A stretch of DNA of 64,000 nucleotides from Frankia sp. RB7 (GCA_030403585.1 JAUEPE010000006.1:124001-188000); one strand, 5' to 3'. Positions 26,533 to 36,462 are shown, numbered from the stretch's first letter. Numbers and translations are program-made. The notes: a model not told the origin generated them from the letters alone.

Positions 26533-27648
26533 TTGTATCATTCGAGCGTGATAGAATCCGACACCATAGAAGGCGAAGCAACACGCGTTCGCAAGATCAT
26601 CCATATCGACATGGATGCCTTCTACGCATCGGTGGAACAGCGCGACAATCCGGAGCTGCGCGGCAAGCCGGTCGCTGTCGGTGGTTCGGCCGAGCGCGGC
26701 GTGGTTGCCGCGGCCAGCTATGAGGCGCGCAAATTCGGCGTTCGGTCCGCGATGGCGTCGGTCACGGCGAAGCGGCAATGTCCCGACCTGATCTTCGTGA
26801 AGCCGCGCTTCGAAATCTACAAGGCGATCAGCCGGCAGATCCGCGAGATTTTTGCCGAGCACACCGAGATCATCGAGCCCTTGTCGCTCGACGAGGCCTA
26901 TCTCGACGTGACGGAGAACCTGCAAGGCATCCCGCTCGCGCGCGACGTCGCGCTGCGGATCCGCGAGAAGATCAAGGCCGAGACCGGCCTCAACGCGTCG
27001 GCGGGCATTTCGTACAACAAGTTCCTGGCCAAGCTCGCCTCCGATCACCGCAAGCCCAACGGCCAGTTCGTGATCTCCCCCGAGATGGGACCCGGCTTCG
27101 TGGAGACGCTGCCCGTCGGCAAGTTCCACGGGATCGGGCCGGCGACAGGTGCGAAGATGAACGCACTCGGCCTGTTCACCGGTCTCGACATCCGCAACCA
27201 GACGCTCGAGTTCATGAACGCGAATTTCGGCAAGTCGGGCGCTTATTATTACTGGATCTCGCGCGGCGTCGACGAAAGGCCGGTCCGGGCTAACCGGGTC
27301 CGCAAATCCATCGGTGCGGAAACCACATTCTCGACCGATCTTTTCGAATTCAACGCACTGATCGCCGAGCTTCGGCCCCTCGTCGACAAGGTCTGGCGCC
27401 ATTGCGAGACGACCGGCAACCGGGGCCGCACCGTCACCTTGAAGATCAAGTTTGCCGACTTCGAGATCATCACACGCAGCAGGTCTCTCCTCGCGCCGGT
27501 CGCAGGCCGGGACGAGCTGGAGCGCCTCGCCTGCGGCCTGCTCGAAGTCGAGATGCCGCTGCCCAAACGCGTCAGGCTGGTGGGTGTATCGCTGTCGTCC
27601 CTCCAGCTCGGAGACGACGCTGAGCCGCAACTGACCTTCGGCATCTGA
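26533..27648 (+). CDS. dinB: DNA polymerase IV
   Basis: A Y-family translesion polymerase of 371 residues. Catalytic acids lie in HIDMDAFYASVEQRD near 24-38 and LSLDEAYLDVT near 118-128. The helix-hairpin-helix/thumb region has ISYNKFLAKLASDHRKP and FHGIGPATGAKM, and the little-finger domain contains RKSIGAETTF. No beta-clamp consensus (QLxLF) is obvious; the C-terminus ends PQLTFGI, which resembles one. The start is unsure: TTG 26533 or GTG 26548, neither with a good ribosome site. No LexA box is recognisable upstream. Confidence 0.93.
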   Translation: MYHSSVIESDTIEGEATRVRKIIHIDMDAFYASVEQRDNPELRGKPVAVGGSAERGVVAAASYEARKFGVRSAMASVTAKRQCPDLIFVKPRFEIYKAISRQIREIFAEHTEIIEPLSLDEAYLDVTENLQGIPLARDVALRIREKIKAETGLNASAGISYNKFLAKLASDHRKPNGQFVISPEMGPGFVETLPVGKFHGIGPATGAKMNALGLFTGLDIRNQTLEFMNANFGKSGAYYYWISRGVDERPVRANRVRKSIGAETTFSTDLFEFNALIAELRPLVDKVWRHCETTGNRGRTVTLKIKFADFEIITRSRSLLAPVAGRDELERLACGLLEVEMPLPKRVRLVGVSLSSLQLGDDAEPQLTFGI

Positions 27649-27707
27649 GCCGCCTGCGGCGGAAGCGGTCCTCCGAGGGCCGGAGCTGTCATGCCGGTCG
27701 TCACGCG

Positions 27708-27728
27708 GTCAGGTGGCGGCCACCTGAC
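27708..27728. terminator. palindrome at convergent gene ends
   Basis: GTCAGGTGGC-G-GCCACCTGAC is a perfect 10-base inverted repeat across the stop codon of the metallophosphoesterase gene, between converging dinB and phosphoesterase transcripts. It would fold on either strand. No T tract follows, so a terminating role is only plausible. Confidence 0.45.
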
Positions 27729-28848
27729 GCAGCGTGATCCGTGTCAACTCGGATGGACGACCGAGCCGCAGCGCGAAGCCTGGCCACAGCGCGGTGCCGT
27801 TGTTCACGTAGAGCGTCATCCCATTGACATCGTAACGACCCGAGACGTAGCCAGCGTTGGCGCGTGCGGCCAATCGATCGATTCCCCAAATCAGCCCGCC
27901 GTGCGTATGCCCGGACAGTTGCAAGGCTACGCCGAGTTCGGCGGCATGGCGCGCGTCGCTTGGTTGGTGGTCAAGCAGGATGACGGGGGCGCCCTTGGGA
28001 CTGCCCTTGAGGACCGCGGCAAGGTCGCGGACGGGATGACCACCGCGGCGCGACGCCCGGTCGGTGATGCCCGCCAGGACCAACGTACCGCCGTTGCGAT
28101 CGACGACGATGTGCCGATTCTCGAGCGATAGCAGACCCAGCGCGGCGAATTGCGCCATCCACGCGCTGTAGCCGAAGATGTATTCGTGATTGCCCGAGAT
28201 CACGTAGACGCCGTCGGTCGCCTTCAAGTCCCGTAGCGGCTCTATGTCGGTGCGTCGCGCTTCGACCGTGCCGTCGATCAAATCTCCAGTGATCACGATC
28301 AGGTCAACGCCGAGCTTGTTCGATCGCTCGACGACGGTGCGTGCCCATGATGCGGGAAACAGACGGCTGATGTGAAGATCGGTCAGTTGCAATATAGTGT
28401 AACCGTCGAATTGCCGCGGAAGTCCGCGGATGCCGATCTCGACGTCCTTCAGCGGCGGAATCCGCATCGCCTGATGGACACCGATCGCGGCCGCGACGGC
28501 GGCCAATGCAGCCAGTCCGTAGCGGACTTTGTCGGGCGCGCTCACGACGCCACCATTGAAGGGGATCGCGAGCAGAAGTCCTAGATCGAGCGCAAGTTGC
28601 AGCAAGGCCAGCAGGACGATCGCGCCCAATGCCCAGTTAAAAAGGGCGACCACCGGACGTGGAAACTCGGGAGAAAATACCGAGCCCGACGAGAGCTTGC
28701 TCCACCGGTGAAACTGGAGTGCGACCAATGCGAGCGCCGCCATCACGATCTTGGCCCAGAGCGGCAAATCTATCGGCCATATGAAGCGGGTCAGGATCAG
28801 CAGATAGATCAGGCCGATAATGAGTTGGGGAATTGGTTCTCTCCGCAA
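27709..28848 (-). CDS. membrane-anchored metallophosphoesterase
   Basis: A 379-residue protein with about four hydrophobic segments in residues 8-130 and then a calcineurin-like phosphoesterase domain. Metal motifs are LTDLHIS near 157, ITGDLIDG near 193, GNHEY near 219 and SGHTHGG near 316, the YaeI/YkoQ pattern. It probably hydrolyses a phosphodiester or pyrophosphate at the inner membrane. The start is TTG 28848; an in-frame stop lies seven codons upstream and no ATG or GTG is available before the first membrane segment. Confidence 0.9.
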   Translation of the reverse strand: MRREPIPQLIIGLIYLLILTRFIWPIDLPLWAKIVMAALALVALQFHRWSKLSSGSVFSPEFPRPVVALFNWALGAIVLLALLQLALDLGLLLAIPFNGGVVSAPDKVRYGLAALAAVAAAIGVHQAMRIPPLKDVEIGIRGLPRQFDGYTILQLTDLHISRLFPASWARTVVERSNKLGVDLIVITGDLIDGTVEARRTDIEPLRDLKATDGVYVISGNHEYIFGYSAWMAQFAALGLLSLENRHIVVDRNGGTLVLAGITDRASRRGGHPVRDLAAVLKGSPKGAPVILLDHQPSDARHAAELGVALQLSGHTHGGLIWGIDRLAARANAGYVSGRYDVNGMTLYVNNGTALWPGFALRLGRPSELTRITLRQVAAT

Positions 28849-28967
28849 GGCCTCAGCGCAGCTTTCTTACACAAAGCCGCCGCGATCGCGACTGGAATAA
28901 CTCCGTCGGGTGCTCACAAGGCGCGCAAGAACAAAGTTGTTTCGAGAAGAAATTCAGTGCGTTGCGC

Positions 28968-28995
28968 CTGGCTGGGGCGGGAGGGTCCCAGCCAG
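28968..28995. repeat. stem-loop
   Basis: CTGGCTGGG and CCCAGCCAG form a perfect 9-base-pair stem around a 10-base loop, 120 bases upstream of the phosphoesterase start. There is no T run on either side, so it is not a typical intrinsic terminator. Confidence 0.6.
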
Positions 28996-29436
28996 ATTTC
29001 GGCCTGTGGCCGCTGCAGCTACGCACCTGAAAAGACTGAAGAAAATTCGGGCGACACTGGGGATGTGTAGCACCTGCGTGCTTCATCATCAACTGCGCCA
29101 AGTGATCCGCGTTGGAATTGTGCCATGGCGATGAAACTGTCGTCGAAGACACTGCAATTTGACGAGACGGTACGTCGTCAGGCAGTTGCGCTTGTTGGTA
29201 CGCCCACGATGGTCAGGAACACGCCGTCGAGACGAATCGCGGACCGGTACGTGGCGGGCAGCAGCCTCGGGGTTTGCGGCCTCGGCAATGGCCTCCACGT
29301 CGACGGAAACGGCGGCTAGAAGCGCGGGGGCCCTCAGCCCAAGGATCACCGCTCACAGAGCGGGACCAGGACGCAGGCGAATGCGTACCGCTCCTTTGAG
29401 CGTTGGGCGTCCGATTGCAGGCCCCCGAGCGCATTG

Positions 29437-29601
29437 CTACTCGAAGATCGTGCCGCGGAAGGCGGCGGCCTGCGCCGACGTCAGACGGCCGCGCAGCTCG
29501 GCCCGGATCAGATCAATCATGGCATCGCCCAGCTCGGCCTGTTCGATCAGATGCCACACCGCTCGCCCCAGCTCGCCGTCGCGAATCCCCTGCTCTCGCA
29601 C
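29437..29601 (-). pseudogene. possible C-terminal gene fragment
   Basis: A 54-codon frame from GTG 29601 to TAG reads VREQGIRDGELGRAVW...IFE, with a helical stretch IEQAELGDAMIDLIRAEL. About 85 percent of its third codon positions are G or C, as in real genes here. No ribosome site is visible and the frame is closed by a stop a few codons upstream, so I take it for the tail of a decayed gene. Family not recognised. Confidence 0.3.
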
Positions 29602-30072
29602 CGAGGCATTACGCAGCTGACGCTTGCCAATACGTCAGCAGCCTCGGCTTCGATTTGGGTTTGGTGCAACGCTCGCAAGCCGGGGATGCCATGCGGCATT
29701 CCGCATACGTGTGCGGCGGTTCGGCGCGCCTCGCCGACGGGTCGATCGTCGACTTTTCAACGCGAAATGACGTTGTCGCCGCTTTCGTCGTGAAGCCGGA
29801 AGGTTCGCCGGCCTGGGCTGCCGACTGCGCGAGGAGGCGCCGATTGCCGAGGTCTGAACGGCGCCAGACGCGGGATTCTGGCGACCATTCAGCTTCATTT
29901 TCGAGACTCCAGGCAGACTCACCTGCCTGATCAAGGTCGCCCGGCGAGTTGACGAAAACGCTCGAATTGGGTCGTGGAAGTACTTCGAGGCCGAGATCTT
30001 GAACTCGTGCCGGGTTGGTCAGGGAGGCGGCTAAAGGGGAAGCGGCCCGCCGGTCGACGAGCTGGCTGCAGC

Positions 30073-30774
30073 CTACCGGACGAGCATCTTCTTGACGCCG
30101 GCCAGTCCGACGCGAAGGAACGGATCCGAATGGATATAAAAGTATCGGACGCCGTGTTCGAGCCAGGACGGCAGTTCGTCTGACGTCACGAGCGTACCGG
30201 CGGTTTTCCCGGCCGCGCGGATCTTCTTGACCGCAAAGGCAACCCGCTCGACGACGGCCTGCGGCCGCGGCTGACCGAACGGCGGCGCCGGCGGATAGCC
30301 CATGTTCTGCGAAAGGTCGCCGGGTCCGATGAAGAACACGTCGATCCCTTCGACCGCGAGCAATTCGTCGATGTTGTCGATCGCCTTGGGCGTCTCGATC
30401 ATGGCGATGACCAATCGCTTCTCGTGGTCGGCGGGACACGCGTAACGCACTGCGTCGACGACGGCGCGCGCCTGCTCCGCGGTGTCGACCATCGGCACCA
30501 TCAAGCCATCGGCGCCGGCATTGAGGTAGCGGATCAGGAGCGGCCGCTCATGCGAGTGCGGGCGGACGATCGCAGCGCCACCAGCCCCACGGATCGCTTG
30601 GGCTGTCTCGCGGACATCCTCAAAGCTCCAGGTGCCGTGCTCGCAATCGACGAAGATTGCGTCCGCGCCAAGCTCTACCAGGCGAACTGCCAGTCCCGAT
30701 GACGCATGGTGCGGCGTGAGCATGGTGACTGCCTCGTCCTTGGCAAGACGCTCGCGCAGTTTGGCTCCGTTCAT
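30073..30774 (-). CDS. HpcH/HpaI aldolase family protein
   Basis: A 233-residue class II (metal-dependent) aldolase. GADAIFVDCEHGTWSF near residue 35, the catalytic IVRPHSHE, GADGLMVPMVDT, VIAMIETPKA and FFIGPGDLSQNMG near 145-160 are typical; Glu and Asp of these motifs hold the metal. The family cleaves 4-hydroxy-2-oxo acids or 2-keto-3-deoxy sugar acids to pyruvate and an aldehyde. At 233 residues it is slightly short. It is the last gene of the hydantoinase operon, 12 bases after the SDR gene. Confidence 0.88.
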   Translation of the reverse strand: MNGAKLRERLAKDEAVTMLTPHHASSGLAVRLVELGADAIFVDCEHGTWSFEDVRETAQAIRGAGGAAIVRPHSHERPLLIRYLNAGADGLMVPMVDTAEQARAVVDAVRYACPADHEKRLVIAMIETPKAIDNIDELLAVEGIDVFFIGPGDLSQNMGYPPAPPFGQPRPQAVVERVAFAVKKIRAAGKTAGTLVTSDELPSWLEHGVRYFYIHSDPFLRVGLAGVKKMLVR

Positions 30775-30786
30775 GGGAGATCCTTT

Positions 30787-31590
30787 CTAGGTCTTCGGCT
30801 TGTCGCTAAGGCCTTCGGGCGCGCCGACCCAGCGCGCCGTCTCGATGTCGGCGGAGGTATCGCGCATGAAGGTCGGGCAGATGTGCAGCTCGGGGATCAT
30901 GGCGCCCTTCTGCAGGCTGGCGCAGAGCAAAACCGCGCGCGCGACGTCGTGCGGATTGAGCATCACGGCGCGCTCGCGCTCGAGCGGCGGCCGGGCGCGA
31001 TTGTCCATGATCGGGGTATCGGTCTCACCCGGCAGGATCGTCGTCGCGCGAATGCCCTGGTTGCGATAGGTGTTGTGCAGGAAGGTCATGAAGTTCTTGA
31101 CGCCGGCCTTGGCTGCACCGTAAGCGGCGCCGCCGAGCAGGTTCGGATTGACCACCGCCAGCGAAGAGACGGTGATGATCGTGCCTTCATTCTTCGCAAT
31201 CATGTCCTCAAGCACCGCCTGAGTGAAGTTGAATACGGCGGTGAGATTGACGTTGACCGTGGCGTTCCACTCCGCCTCGCTGATGAAGCGCGCGTTCAGC
31301 ACCTTGCTGGCGCTGCCGGCATTGTTGACGAGGATGTCGACCGTGCCGACATTGCGCTTGACCCAGGCGACGGTCTCCAGAATCGCGTCGCGTGATGCGA
31401 CGTCCAGCGCACGGGCGATGGCCTTGCCGCCCGCCTTCTCGATCAACGCGACGACATCCCGCAACGGATCAATCCGGCGGCCGGTCAGTACGACCGTTGC
31501 GCCGTCCCGGGCCAGCAGGATGGCGGTTTCTCGCCCGATCCCCGTCCCCGCACCGGTAACGAGTGCGATCTTGCCATCGAGCAAACCCAT
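30787..31590 (-). CDS. SDR family oxidoreductase
   Basis: A 267-residue classical short-chain dehydrogenase. The NAD(P) motif is TGAGTGIG at residues 11-18, followed by NNAGSAS, the catalytic Ser in VSSLAV near 144 and YGAAK near 157. The Arg in the adenine-ribose pocket (TGRRIDPL) suggests NADP preference. It oxidises or reduces an alcohol/ketone intermediate. It is 7 bases downstream of hyuB, so the reaction should belong to the same pathway. Confidence 0.9.
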   Translation of the reverse strand: MGLLDGKIALVTGAGTGIGRETAILLARDGATVVLTGRRIDPLRDVVALIEKAGGKAIARALDVASRDAILETVAWVKRNVGTVDILVNNAGSASKVLNARFISEAEWNATVNVNLTAVFNFTQAVLEDMIAKNEGTIITVSSLAVVNPNLLGGAAYGAAKAGVKNFMTFLHNTYRNQGIRATTILPGETDTPIMDNRARPPLERERAVMLNPHDVARAVLLCASLQKGAMIPELHICPTFMRDTSADIETARWVGAPEGLSDKPKT

Positions 31591-31597
31591 GATTCCC

Positions 31598-33280
31598 CTA
31601 TTCGGCGGCGGTCGCCGCCACGTTTGAGCGCTGATAACCGTAAATTTGCCTCGCGGCCGCGGGCGTGATCAAGCCCTCTGCAAGGTCGAGCTCGATCGAG
31701 GCCGCCATGCGCTCGGACGTACGTCCCCATCCGCCTCCGCCCGGCGTCTCGACCTCCAGGCGGTCACCCATTTTCAGGACGACTTTGCCCTTCGGGAATT
31801 GCGGTTCGCCATTCTTATACACCTTGCCGGCGCTGCCGGACTTGCCGCCGACGACACCGAAGCACGGATGACGTACGCGCTCCGATGCGAGGTAGATGTT
31901 CATTGGATTGCGCCCGAGATTGCGCAGCACGACGCGCTGGCCGAGGCCGCCGCGGCTCTTGCCAGCACCGCCGGAGTCTGGAATGAGTTCCTTGCACTCG
32001 GTGAGCGCGGGGACGGCAATCTCAAACATCTCGATCGCCGTAACCTTGCAATTGGACGGAAAGCTCAGCGTATCGAGACCGTCGAGTTCGGCGCGTGCAC
32101 CCTGCCCGCCGTGAAAATTCTGCACCGAACCATATTGCGTGCCATCGTCGCGCCGGCCGACGCAATTGGCGGCCCAGATCGGCGCGCCGCCGCTATCGCC
32201 CATCACCTTGTCCGGCACTACGCCCTCCAGCGCCTTGAAGATCAGCGACGGAATGACGTGCCCGATGAGGTTGCGCGAATTGCCCGCCGTCCATTCCTCT
32301 GGATTGAGAATCGAGCCGAGCGGCGCCTCGTCCGTGATCGGCGTGATGCAGCCCTCGTTATTCGGCGTATCAGGGTCGAGCAGGCATTTCAGCGCGTAGA
32401 CCGAATGGGCGTAGCGATAGTTGGTTCGGCAGTTGATCGAGTGAAGAATTTGCTCGGACGTTCCGGCGTAATCGACGTGAATGGAATCGTCGCGCACGAT
32501 CACGGCCGCCTTGAGCGTCACGTCCGTGTCATAGCCATCGAGCAGGACTTCGGCGCGATAGGTCCCGTTCGGCCATTGCCGGATCGCCCGCCGCGTCTGC
32601 ACTTCGGATCGCGTATGGATGGCATCGGCCAGTTCGTCGATGCCGTCGAGATCATACTCGTCGAGGAATTTCACCAGTTCGCGTCCCATGACGTTGTTAG
32701 CCGCGACCATGGATTCGAGATCGCCCATCACCTCGGTCGGCAGGCGAACGGAGGCTGCGATGATGTCGAGCACGTCCTGGTTGGGAACGCCTGCCTTGTG
32801 CAGCTTCACGATCGGGAAACGAATGCCTTCCTCGAAGATGTCGCTGGCCTCGGAATGCAGGGGAGCGCCGCCGATGTCCGGCAGATGTGCGATCGAGCCG
32901 GCATAGGCCACGACCTTTCCCTTCTTGAAGATCGGCGTGATCATCGTGACGTCAGGCAGGTGCCCAGTACCGATCTCGGGATCGTTGGTGGCGAGCACGT
33001 CGCCCTCTTCCAGGGTCCCGGCCGGGAACTTGGGCAGGAAGTATTTCTGCGCGGCGACCGGCAGCGAAGTGATGAACACCGGGATCGACCAGGTGCATTG
33101 CGCCAGCGCCCGGCCGCGACTGTCGAGCAGCACGGTCACATAGTCATGGTTCTCGCGCACGATCGGCGAGAACGCGGTGCGGCCGAGCACGATGTCGGCT
33201 TGATCGGCGATGAAGATCAGGCGATTCCACATCACTTGGAGGTTGATGGGATCGTTGAAATCGGGGGCGTTCGCGCACAT
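31598..33280 (-). CDS. hyuB: hydantoinase B/oxoprolinase family protein
   Basis: A 560-residue subunit of the ATP-dependent hydantoinase/oxoprolinase group. Characteristic stretches are FSPIVRENHDY, GDVLATNDPEIGTGHLPDVTM, APLHSEASDIFEEGIRFP, NCRTNYRYAHSVYALK and the C-terminal GGGGWGRTSERM. With HyuA it hydrolyses a cyclic amide such as N-methylhydantoin or 5-oxoproline, or carboxylates a ketone in the related acetone/acetophenone carboxylases. Substrate unknown. It is 13 bases downstream of hyuA. Confidence 0.92.
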   Translation of the reverse strand: MCANAPDFNDPINLQVMWNRLIFIADQADIVLGRTAFSPIVRENHDYVTVLLDSRGRALAQCTWSIPVFITSLPVAAQKYFLPKFPAGTLEEGDVLATNDPEIGTGHLPDVTMITPIFKKGKVVAYAGSIAHLPDIGGAPLHSEASDIFEEGIRFPIVKLHKAGVPNQDVLDIIAASVRLPTEVMGDLESMVAANNVMGRELVKFLDEYDLDGIDELADAIHTRSEVQTRRAIRQWPNGTYRAEVLLDGYDTDVTLKAAVIVRDDSIHVDYAGTSEQILHSINCRTNYRYAHSVYALKCLLDPDTPNNEGCITPITDEAPLGSILNPEEWTAGNSRNLIGHVIPSLIFKALEGVVPDKVMGDSGGAPIWAANCVGRRDDGTQYGSVQNFHGGQGARAELDGLDTLSFPSNCKVTAIEMFEIAVPALTECKELIPDSGGAGKSRGGLGQRVVLRNLGRNPMNIYLASERVRHPCFGVVGGKSGSAGKVYKNGEPQFPKGKVVLKMGDRLEVETPGGGGWGRTSERMAASIELDLAEGLITPAAARQIYGYQRSNVAATAAE

Positions 33281-33293
33281 GGATGCGTCGTCC

Positions 33294-35360
33294 TCAGGCG
33301 ATATTGATTACGAGATTGCCGTTGATGTCGACGTGAGCCGTGCCACTCGGTCCGACGACTACGGTGGACTCCCGCTGCTCGACGATCGCGGGCCCTTGGA
33401 TCTTTTCGCCGACCGGCAGCTTGTAGTGGTCATAGACTGGCGTTTCGACGAAACCGCTGAGCTCGCTGAAATAGACCGAGCGCGTGCCCTTCCTGGCCTC
33501 GGCGGCATGTCGTGTATGCGGGCGGGTCACCTGATCCTTCTGGCCGCCGGACCGCAGCCGCCAGGTGATCACCTCGACCGAGGAGCCCGCGACTGTGCGG
33601 CCGAACAGCTCGCGATAGAGCTTGTAGAAATTGCTGAGCAATTCCTCGTGGAATTGCTTTGGCGGCAATCTGCGATCCGGCAGCACGACCGTGATCTCGT
33701 GGCCCTGGCCGACGTGGCGCATGTCGACGGTATAGCTGTTGGTGATGGTCTCCGGCGCAACACCAGCGGCGCGGACGACCTCGGCGCCCTGGGCCGCGAG
33801 ATCGCCGAGCAGGCGATCCATCGCCGAGAAATCCCAATTGTCGACCTGCATCGGGAAGCTTGCGGACAAATCGACTGCGACGGGTGCGATCAGCAAACCG
33901 ATCGCCGAGGTGACGCCGGCGCCCGTCGGGCAGATGATGCGCTTGATGCCGAGCTTGCGCGCGATGCCATAGGCATGCACCGGACCGGCGCCGCCGAAGG
34001 CAACCATTGGCAGGCTGCGCGGGTCGACGCCGAGATCGGTCGCATGTACCGCGGCCGCCTTGCTCATGGATTCGTTGACGAGATCGTGGATGCCGAAGGC
34101 GCAGCGGGAAACGCTGACGTCGAGCGAGGACGCAAGCTTCGTCATAGCCGTGAGCGCGGCATCCTTCGACACCTTGAACGAACCGCCGACGAAGGATTCA
34201 GTGCCCATATAGCCGAGCAGGATATCGGCATCAGTGACGGTCGGCTCGGTGCCGCCGCGCTGATACGCGGCCGGTCCCGGCATCGCGCCCGCCGAACGCG
34301 GCCCGACGTCGAGCAGGCCGAGCGGGTTCTTCGCCGCAATCGAGCCGCCGCCGGCGCCGATCTCGATCATGCGGATCGACTGGATTTTCAACGGGAAGCC
34401 CGAGCCCTTGCGGAAGCGGTGATAATGCGCGACTTCCAAATCGGTGCCGACCGTCGGCTCGCCGTTCGGGATCAGGCACAATTTCGCGGTGGTGCCGCCC
34501 ATGTCAAAGGACAGCACGCTACCTTCGCCGGCGATGCGGCCGAATTCGGCGGCGGCGACTGCGCCCGCGGCCGGCCCCGATTCAATCAGGCGCACCGGCA
34601 GCTCGGCGGCGCGGCTGCTCGGCACGAGACCGCCCGACGAGGTCATCCACAGCACCTGGCGATTGATGCCCTTGGCGGCGAATTCGCGTTCGAGATGGGC
34701 GACATGCCCCGACATCTGCGGCCGCGTATAGGCGTTGACGACCGTGGTCGAGGCGCGGTCGAACTCGCGCACCTCCGGGCAGACTTCTGACGATAGCGAC
34801 ACGAAGATATCTGGATCTTCCTCACGCAGCAGCGCAGCGATGCGCTGCTCGTGATCAGGATATTTGTAGGCGTGCAGCAGGCAGACGGCGACCGACTTGA
34901 TGCCCTCCTCGCGCAACCGGCCCGCGATCTCGCGGACCGTCTCCTCCTCCAGTGCGGTGACGACGTGGCCGTCGGCGGAAATGCGCTCGACGGCGCCAAA
35001 GCTGTTGGCGCGCGTCACCAGCGGATCCGGATATTTCAAGTTCAGATCGTAGAGGTCGTAACGGCCTTCGTTGCGGATGCGCAGCATGTCCTGGAATCCG
35101 GCGGTCGAGATGAAGCCGGTCTTGACGCCCTTGCGTTCCAGCACCGCATTGGTGACGACGGTGGTGGCGCCGAGCACCTGAAGCCCATCGAGATCGACTG
35201 CACTACCGAATTGTTCGAGCAGCTCGGACGCACCGCGAACCACGGCCTCGGCAGGGTTGATTGGCGTGCTCAGCACCTTGTGGAGATGCAATTCGCCCTT
35301 GTCGTCGAGCAGCGCGAAATCGGTGAAAGTTCCCCCGGTATCGAATGCGAGCTTGGCCAT
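33294..35360 (-). CDS. hyuA: hydantoinase A/oxoprolinase family protein
   Basis: A 688-residue actin-like ATPase-fold subunit that partners HyuB. The N-terminal phosphate loop FDTGGTFTDF at residues 6-15, TTVVTNAVLERKG, the second glycine loop SFDMGGTTAKLCLI near 280, GAGGGSIA and VAFGGAGPVHAYGIA are all typical. It uses ATP to activate the cyclic substrate in the cytosol. ATG 35360 is preferred because GAGGAAACAG precedes it; upstream in-frame codons give no family-like sequence. Confidence 0.92.
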   Translation of the reverse strand: MAKLAFDTGGTFTDFALLDDKGELHLHKVLSTPINPAEAVVRGASELLEQFGSAVDLDGLQVLGATTVVTNAVLERKGVKTGFISTAGFQDMLRIRNEGRYDLYDLNLKYPDPLVTRANSFGAVERISADGHVVTALEEETVREIAGRLREEGIKSVAVCLLHAYKYPDHEQRIAALLREEDPDIFVSLSSEVCPEVREFDRASTTVVNAYTRPQMSGHVAHLEREFAAKGINRQVLWMTSSGGLVPSSRAAELPVRLIESGPAAGAVAAAEFGRIAGEGSVLSFDMGGTTAKLCLIPNGEPTVGTDLEVAHYHRFRKGSGFPLKIQSIRMIEIGAGGGSIAAKNPLGLLDVGPRSAGAMPGPAAYQRGGTEPTVTDADILLGYMGTESFVGGSFKVSKDAALTAMTKLASSLDVSVSRCAFGIHDLVNESMSKAAAVHATDLGVDPRSLPMVAFGGAGPVHAYGIARKLGIKRIICPTGAGVTSAIGLLIAPVAVDLSASFPMQVDNWDFSAMDRLLGDLAAQGAEVVRAAGVAPETITNSYTVDMRHVGQGHEITVVLPDRRLPPKQFHEELLSNFYKLYRELFGRTVAGSSVEVITWRLRSGGQKDQVTRPHTRHAAEARKGTRSVYFSELSGFVETPVYDHYKLPVGEKIQGPAIVEQRESTVVVGPSGTAHVDINGNLVINIA

Positions 35361-35523
35361 CTGTTTCCTCGAAGCGATTGTCTTCGAGCGTAGAAAATGC
35401 GATTGCGGCCGACCACCACAACTCCAGTCTGCCGCCATAGGTTTTGTTTATGGCCCGACGAACCTGGCGCGATGCTCCCGTCGCACATGCCAATGCGCGG
35501 GCTTTGACGTGCAGCCGTGTTGC

Positions 35524-36462
35524 CTAGACCGCTTTGATGCCCTGCGGATGGCTGCGCATCAGCTTCTCGACCACGGTTAGAAGTACCGATCGCGTGGCGA
35601 GCGCAGGCTCCGACAAGGGCAGATGGTCGGAGATGCACAGTGAGACGGTTGCCTCGATCGCGGGGCGAACCAGCCGCCGCACCTCGACACCGCCAAAGCT
35701 CGACGCGCTCGCGGCCACCGACGCCGGCAGGATGGTCGAGCCGAGGCCCTCGGTCACGGCCGCACCGAGCGCGGAGACGGATTCGATCTCGGAGACGACG
35801 TTCGGCGCCACCCGGGCCCGCGCCAGCGATTCGTCGATCAGCCGACGCAGGAAGTGCCCCTGGCTCGGCAGCAAGAGCTTGACGTTGGCCAGCGCCGACA
35901 GCTGCAGCGGCTCCTCCGTCGGCTTCTTCGCGCCCGGCTCCGCACGCGAGACGAGATACAACTCCTCGCGGAACAGCGGCTGCAGCTTGACACCCTTGAT
36001 GGGGCCGGAGCCATAGATCATGGCCATATCCATCCTGCCGGTCATGATCAGCTCGCTCAGGACGTGACCGAAACTATCGTTGATGTGGACGACGATCTGC
36101 GGATGCAGCCCAGCCATCTCTTTCAAGATCGGCAGCGACAGCGTGCTCGAAGCCGAATAGGTTGCAAGCCCGATCGACACGCGTCCGGCCAGCGCCTTGG
36201 TCGATTGATCGATGTCGATCTGCGCCTGCTCGATCTGCTTCAGCAGCAGTTGGGCATGACGGTAGAGAATGAGGCCCGCTTCGGTCGGAACGATCCCGTG
36301 ATTGCTGCGAAGCAGGAGCTTGTGCTTGAAGTGGCTTTCGAGCGCAGCGATCTGCTGCGAGAGTGCGGGCTGCGCCGTCCGCAAGAGGCCGGCGGCGCGC
36401 GACACGCTGCCGGCATCGACGACCTTAACAAAGCTCTTCAGCTTCCTGAAATCGACGCTCAT
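35524..36462 (-). CDS. LysR family transcriptional regulator
   Basis: A 312-residue regulator. The N-terminal helix-turn-helix is clear (FRKLKSFVKVVDAGSVSRAAGLLRTAQPALSQQIAALE, residues 5-42), followed by the periplasmic-binding-like effector domain (about 95-300). It points the same way as hyuA, 163 bases upstream of it, and follows the aminotransferase gene. By position it most likely controls the hydantoinase operon, the Liv importer, or both. The effector would be a pathway acid; no T-N11-A site was confidently placed. Confidence 0.9.
   Translation of the reverse strand: MSVDFRKLKSFVKVVDAGSVSRAAGLLRTAQPALSQQIAALESHFKHKLLLRSNHGIVPTEAGLILYRHAQLLLKQIEQAQIDIDQSTKALAGRVSIGLATYSASSTLSLPILKEMAGLHPQIVVHINDSFGHVLSELIMTGRMDMAMIYGSGPIKGVKLQPLFREELYLVSRAEPGAKKPTEEPLQLSALANVKLLLPSQGHFLRRLIDESLARARVAPNVVSEIESVSALGAAVTEGLGSTILPASVAASASSFGGVEVRRLVRPAIEATVSLCISDHLPLSEPALATRSVLLTVVEKLMRSHPQGIKAV

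Larger units (their letters stand above)
28849..30072. other. gene-poor, apparently decayed region
   Basis: Between the phosphoesterase start and the aldolase stop there is 1.2 kb in which no frame is convincing as a full gene. Contents are a 9-base-pair hairpin (28968-28995), a short frame with gene-like codon use (29437-29601, minus), and overlapping frames at 29.4-30.0 kb without recognisable domains. It may be residue of deletions or of a lost mobile element. Confidence 0.5.

Noticed and set aside
29125..29319. 64-codon plus-strand frame starting MAMKLSSKTLQF
   Set aside because: No ribosome site and mixed codon use; overlapping minus-strand frames are equally plausible.
31646..34790. 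Two overlapping plus-strand frames of more than 500 codons
   Set aside because: Both are antisense to hyuB and hyuA, which have full family motifs. Codon-bias shadow.
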